Assembly (NCBI GenBank): GCA_004557545.1
Contig: SFGV01000068.1
Span: forward strand, 1-9,622
Reading direction: 5' to 3'
DNA: 9,622 nt
DNA from: Succinatimonas hippei
Lineage (GTDB): Bacteria; Pseudomonadota; Gammaproteobacteria; Enterobacterales; Succinivibrionaceae
Positions 6,664-9,622 of this stretch are shown here, one piece after another. The position numbers and the translations under genes were made by a program. Under the pieces are notes generated by a model, which worked only from the letters and a program-made list of their open reading frames with translations, was not told the origin of the DNA and did no database searches. Numbering within the stretch: position 1 is the first letter of the stretch; the number at the start of each line of letters is the position of its first letter.

Positions 6664-6697
6664 GAGCTGAAGCCCGGGTATATCCAACTTTCAGCTC
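6664..6697 (-). other. Intercistronic stem-loop between HIT and dehydrogenase genes
   Basis: GAGCTGAA (6664-6671) and TTCAGCTC (6690-6697) form a perfect 8-bp stem with an 18-base loop. No T-run follows on either strand, so it is not a simple terminator. It sits about 20 bases before the dehydrogenase start codon and could affect message processing or translation of that gene. It may also be chance. Confidence 0.35.
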
Positions 6698-6728
6698 TTA
6701 AGTTACACTGCTAAAAAATAAAATCAGA

Positions 6729-7151
6729 TCAGCTCTCAAGCTCTTTTCTGATCCTGGACACCTCTATTTCATATTCGTTTGGGGTCAGTAATTTCTTTTC
6801 TATATCGTCTGTGAAAGGTCCGCCCCATTGCAAAGCGTCTTTATACTTTGGAACTACATGTACATGCAGATGCGGCACCAAATCTCCGTAAACGGCGTAA
6901 TTGATCTTGTCCGGACAGTAGAGTTTGTTAAGCACGCAGGCGAGTTTTCTTAAATCTCTGGCAAAAGCGGCGTTCTCCTCAGGGGTAAGCGCGCTGAAGT
7001 CAGTCTTGTGCTCATTAAACTTAAGAACGCAGCGGCCTTTGTGTTTCTGATCTTTGTTCAAATAAACGGTTGAAACCTCAAGCTTGCAGATCTCAATCAT
7101 AAGAGAGCGTCTCTTCTCTCCATCCTCACAATAAAAGCAGTTTTCTTTCAT
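6729..7151 (-). CDS. HIT-family nucleotide hydrolase/transferase
   Basis: A 140-residue cytoplasmic protein of the histidine-triad superfamily. The signature PHLHVHVVPKY puts the triad histidines at H94, H96 and H98; H96 should be the nucleophile by position in the family. An N-terminal CFYC (C5, C8) is the zinc-binding pair found in many HIT proteins. HKTDFSALTPEE (about 48-59) is a typical linker region. Relatives cleave dinucleoside polyphosphates, nucleoside phosphoramidates or aminoacyl adenylates; which applies here cannot be told. The start ATG at 7151 has AAGGA six bases upstream and is 20 bases after the dctM stop, so it belongs to the TRAP operon. A HIT protein in a solute-uptake and dehydrogenase operon is not usual. 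It might be a housekeeping gene carried along, or it might process a nucleotide-linked intermediate. Confidence 0.9.
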   Translation of the reverse strand: MKENCFYCEDGEKRRSLMIEICKLEVSTVYLNKDQKHKGRCVLKFNEHKTDFSALTPEENAAFARDLRKLACVLNKLYCPDKINYAVYGDLVPHLHVHVVPKYKDALQWGGPFTDDIEKKLLTPNEYEIEVSRIRKELES

Positions 7152-7171
7152 TTTCTATCCTTAAAACACGG

Positions 7172-8485
7172 TTAATTGATTAAACCCGCCCAGCGTGGGA
7201 TCGCGAGCGACAGTTCAGGAACATAGGTGACAACCATGAGTCCCGCGATAGTGGCCAGGAAGAAAGGCAGCAGACGTTTTGTCGCCAGCTCAATTGACAC
7301 CTTACTTACAGAGCATCCTACAAACAGAGCCGCTCCAACCGGAGGAGTAGTTATTCCAACGCAGAGGTTGAACATCATGATGATTCCAAAGTGCACCGGA
7401 TCTATTCCAAGCTGTACGGCTATAGGCAGGAAGATCGGGGTAAAGATCAGAAGCGCCGGCGTCAGATCCATAAACATTCCGACTATGAGCAGGATGATGT
7501 TCATCAATAGCAGAATGAGGAAAGTGCTGTGAGTTACTCCCAATATCGCGTCAGAGATGAGCTTCGGCAGCTGGATATACGCCAGAACATATGACATGAC
7601 AGTGGAGCAGCCTATAAGGAACAACACCAGCGAGCTGATTAAAATGGTGTCACGCGCCATCTCAAGCAGTACCTTGAGGTTCAGCTGTCTGTAGATCCAG
7701 GAGAGGATCAGGGCATAGACAACGGCTGAGCACGCCGCTTCGGTGGCGGTATAAATTCCCGCAATGATGCCTCCGATTACCACCACGATCATCGCCATTG
7801 AAGGAAAAGCGCGCCAGATCACCGTAAGAACCTTGGATAAGGTATAGCGGATCTGTGGATTTTTTCCTGCCCATGACGGGTGGATCTTAAGATAGACGGC
7901 AACCACGCACATTGAGCACAACCCCATGATGATCCCGGGAATGTAACCTGCGAGGAACAGAGCTCCTATCGAGGTGCCTCCTGACACTACGGAATACACG
8001 ATCATGCCGTTTGAAGGAGGAATGATTTGTCCTGTAGGTCCTGACGCGATGTTTGCGGCCGTAAACAGCGGGATATCCATTCCAGCCTGCTTTGCCTCAG
8101 GTAGCAGCGTCTTGCCAACGGCCGCGACAGCTGCCACGGCTGAACCGGAGACAGAGCCGAAAAGCATGTTTGCGACCACGTTTACGTGGGAAATCGATCC
8201 CGGAATGCGGCCTACGAAAAGATAGGCAAAATCAACCAGCCTTCTGGCGATACCGCCATGGTTCATGATATTGCCCGCCATAATGAAAAGCGGAACGGCC
8301 AGCAATGAAAACGAGTCAATTCCGGTTACCATCTTCTGCCCGGCGGTTGAAAGGGCGACTTTAAAAGGCATAGTCGCGAGCAGAATTGAGGTTGAGGCCA
8401 CGCCGATTGCAATCGCGATCGGAACTCCCAGAACCATCAGGATCCCGAAGATCCCAACAAGATAAATGCCTAATATCGGGTCCAT
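7172..8485 (-). CDS. dctM: TRAP transporter large membrane subunit DctM
   Basis: The ion-coupled transport subunit of a tripartite ATP-independent periplasmic transporter, 437 residues, normal for the family (about 425-440). It is very hydrophobic with about 12 membrane segments. Family patterns visible include GVPIAIAIG (about 20-28), VPLFIMAGNIMNHGGIARRLVD (about 64-85), SGPTGQIIPPSNGMIVYSVV (about 148-167), the following AGYIPGIIMG, and near the end PVHFGIIMMFNLCVGITTPPVG. It works with the small subunit DctQ and the soluble binding protein DctP, using a sodium or proton gradient. Start ATG at 8485 is separated from the dctQ stop by two bases, with GGTGGAG lying inside the end of dctQ, so the two are translationally coupled. 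The gene name reflects family membership only; C4-dicarboxylate transport is not implied. Confidence 0.94.
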   Translation of the reverse strand: MDPILGIYLVGIFGILMVLGVPIAIAIGVASTSILLATMPFKVALSTAGQKMVTGIDSFSLLAVPLFIMAGNIMNHGGIARRLVDFAYLFVGRIPGSISHVNVVANMLFGSVSGSAVAAVAAVGKTLLPEAKQAGMDIPLFTAANIASGPTGQIIPPSNGMIVYSVVSGGTSIGALFLAGYIPGIIMGLCSMCVVAVYLKIHPSWAGKNPQIRYTLSKVLTVIWRAFPSMAMIVVVIGGIIAGIYTATEAACSAVVYALILSWIYRQLNLKVLLEMARDTILISSLVLFLIGCSTVMSYVLAYIQLPKLISDAILGVTHSTFLILLLMNIILLIVGMFMDLTPALLIFTPIFLPIAVQLGIDPVHFGIIMMFNLCVGITTPPVGAALFVGCSVSKVSIELATKRLLPFFLATIAGLMVVTYVPELSLAIPRWAGLIN

Positions 8486-8487
8486 AG

Positions 8488-8994
8488 TTACTGTGTCTCC
8501 ACCTTCTTTTCGGTTTGTGTACCGGTTGTAAAGAAATCAATGAGATTCAACACTGTATAGGCGATTATGCAGACAGCGCTCAAGGGCAGGATCCCGTAGA
8601 ACCATCCCATAGGGATCCCAAGCGAGGGTGATGGCTGTGACAGCGTTCTTAAGATGAGACGCTGACTTCCGTACAGCATCACCAGCAGGGCAAACGCGGC
8701 TATGAGAATGTATGTGGCTACGATCACTACGGATTTGATAAGTGGCGGCAGGTGATCTCTTACTGAGGTCACACAAAGATGCCCATTGCACCCGAACATG
8801 TATGCTCCTCCAAGGAATGTCATCCATACCATGAGGTAACGCGCCGCCTCGTCAGTAAAAGTACTCGGAGATCCCAGAAGGTACCTTGAAAGCACCTGCC
8901 AGCTGACATCAATGACCAGGGCAACCATGATCACAACGCAAAGCGTAAACAGGATCCTGTCGAGTAACTTGCGTATTTTCTGTACAACATTCAT
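8488..8994 (-). CDS. dctQ: TRAP transporter small membrane subunit DctQ
   Basis: A small inner-membrane subunit of about 168 residues with four membrane helices. Typical patterns are WQVLSRYLLGSPSTFTDEAARYLMVW after the first helix, GHLCVTSVRDHLP, and SPSLGIPMGWFYGILPLS before the last helix. I place the start at the ATG at 8994 (MNVVQKIRKLLD). GGGGAG lies seven bases upstream, and the basic amphipathic N-terminus is normal for DctQ. The frame is open further, to a GTG at 9024, but that codon lies inside the perfect stem-loop at 9009-9030 and lacks a ribosome site. DctQ pairs with DctM and bridges to the binding protein. Confidence 0.9.
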   Translation of the reverse strand: MNVVQKIRKLLDRILFTLCVVIMVALVIDVSWQVLSRYLLGSPSTFTDEAARYLMVWMTFLGGAYMFGCNGHLCVTSVRDHLPPLIKSVVIVATYILIAAFALLVMLYGSQRLILRTLSQPSPSLGIPMGWFYGILPLSAVCIIAYTVLNLIDFFTTGTQTEKKVETQ

Positions 8995-9008
8995 GTAAAA
9001 ACTCCCCA

Positions 9009-9030
9009 AAGGCGGTGATCTCACCGCCTT
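9009..9030 (-). promoter_or_regulatory. Perfect 10-bp stem-loop between dctP and dctQ
   Basis: AAGGCGGTGA (9009-9018) and TCACCGCCTT (9021-9030) are exact complements with only TC between them, so about 9 pairs would form around a small loop. It lies 24 bases past the dctP stop and directly before the GGGGAG ribosome site of dctQ. No T-run follows on the minus strand, so it is not an ordinary terminator. In TRAP and ABC operons such hairpins often protect the 3' end of the binding-protein message, letting it accumulate above the membrane subunits. This role is inferred from position. Confidence 0.6.
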
Positions 9031-9054
9031 ATAACATAGTTGTAAAACAAAGAG

Positions 9055-9622
9055 TTATTTACTTGGGATAGCCTGAATGGCTGTTATAATTTCGGACTGG
9101 TCGCTCTTTTTCAGCTCTTCATCGACAATCGATTTAGTCTTCTCGGCAAATGGCTTTGGATCAACAAGATTTACATGGATCCCGAGTTTCTGTGCTTCCT
9201 TGTACAGTTTGTCCAGAGTTTCGTCATACATCTTCATCTGGAAATCACGGGCATAGTCGGCGGCTTCACGAACCCACTGCTGTTCATCTTTTGAAAGTGA
9301 TTCGTAGGTGTCTGCTGACATGATTACAACGTTAGGCGGCATTGAGTGCATGTCCTGATTCCAATACGGAGCAACCTCGAAATGACGCGACTGAACATAA
9401 AACTCAAAGTTATTTTCAGCGCCATCGATTACTCCCTGCTGTAACGCTGAGTAAACCTCTGTGGATGACATAGGGGTAGGCTGCCCACCTAAAAGCTTTA
9501 CTGTTTTGATTGACATCGGTGACTCAGGAACACGCATTTTCAGTCCCTTGAGATCATCTGGCGTGTTGATATTTTTCTTGGAATAGAAACTGCGTGGACC
9601 ACAGGTTTCAAACCACAGTCCG
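9055..9622 (-). CDS. dctP: TRAP transporter substrate-binding protein DctP, C-terminal part (partial)
   Basis: The frame is open from the right edge of the window to the stop at 9055, about 189 residues, so the N-terminus with its export signal is outside. The ATG at 9537 is internal: the family stretch NTPDDLKGLKMRVPESP continues through it. LKGLKMRVPESP holds the arginine that usually binds the substrate carboxylate, GGQPTPMSSTEVYSALQQGVIDGAENN is the classic DctP block, and SRHFEVAPYWNQDMHS follows. The mature protein would be periplasmic and deliver solute to DctQM. Close relatives bind carboxylates or sugar acids; the residues visible do not settle which. It is the first visible gene of the dctPQM-HIT-adh unit, and its promoter must be further right. 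Confidence 0.92.
   Translation of the reverse strand, partial: GLWFETCGPRSFYSKKNINTPDDLKGLKMRVPESPMSIKTVKLLGGQPTPMSSTEVYSALQQGVIDGAENNFEFYVQSRHFEVAPYWNQDMHSMPPNVVIMSADTYESLSKDEQQWVREAADYARDFQMKMYDETLDKLYKEAQKLGIHVNLVDPKPFAEKTKSIVDEELKKSDQSEIITAIQAIPSK

Noticed and set aside
1..9622. CRISPR array, tRNA or rRNA genes
   Set aside because: No regularly spaced repeats and no tRNA- or rRNA-like sequence were seen on either strand.

Overview
The window looks like a chromosomal segment of a gammaproteobacterium. The main ground is that the PotG, PotH and PotI homologues follow the enterobacterial PotGHI proteins closely over their whole length and keep the same gene order. The TRAP transporter and the iron-type alcohol dehydrogenase would suit an anaerobic or host-associated member (Succinivibrionaceae is one possibility), but that placement is inference from remembered sequences. 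All genes lie on the minus strand except the first one.

Layout from left to right. Positions 1-809 (+) hold the 3' part of a helicase-type restriction-modification protein whose C-terminal end resembles a degenerate adenine methylase. It is visibly more AT-rich than the rest. Positions 810-949 separate it from the convergent pot operon. They contain two strong stem-loops, and the second, with a mismatch in its stem and followed by TTCAC, looks like the right end of an IS200/IS605-family element. Positions 950-4093 (-) are potG-potH-potI, the ATPase and two permeases of a putrescine-type ABC importer, tightly coupled. No substrate-binding protein gene (potF) lies next to them. Positions 4094-4511 are a gene-free leader with three overlapping, mutually exclusive hairpins just before potG. 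Positions 4512-5294 (-) encode an IclR-family regulator.

Positions 5453-9622 (-) look like one transcription unit, read from right to left: dctP (5' end outside the window), dctQ, dctM, a HIT-family hydrolase and an iron-type alcohol dehydrogenase. A rho-independent terminator follows at 5386-5412, and the IclR gene comes after it. A perfect 10-bp stem-loop lies between dctP and dctQ. The likely logic is uptake of an organic (probably carboxylate) solute by the TRAP system, with the dehydrogenase acting on the solute or its product and IclR as the local regulator. The solute cannot be read from the sequence.

I found no tRNA, rRNA or CRISPR array and no complete mobile element. No clearly new system is visible. 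The points most worth checking are the IS200/IS605-like remnant at 810-949, the possible attenuator before potG, the dctP-dctQ intercistronic hairpin with its revised dctQ start, and the HIT protein inside a TRAP/dehydrogenase operon.
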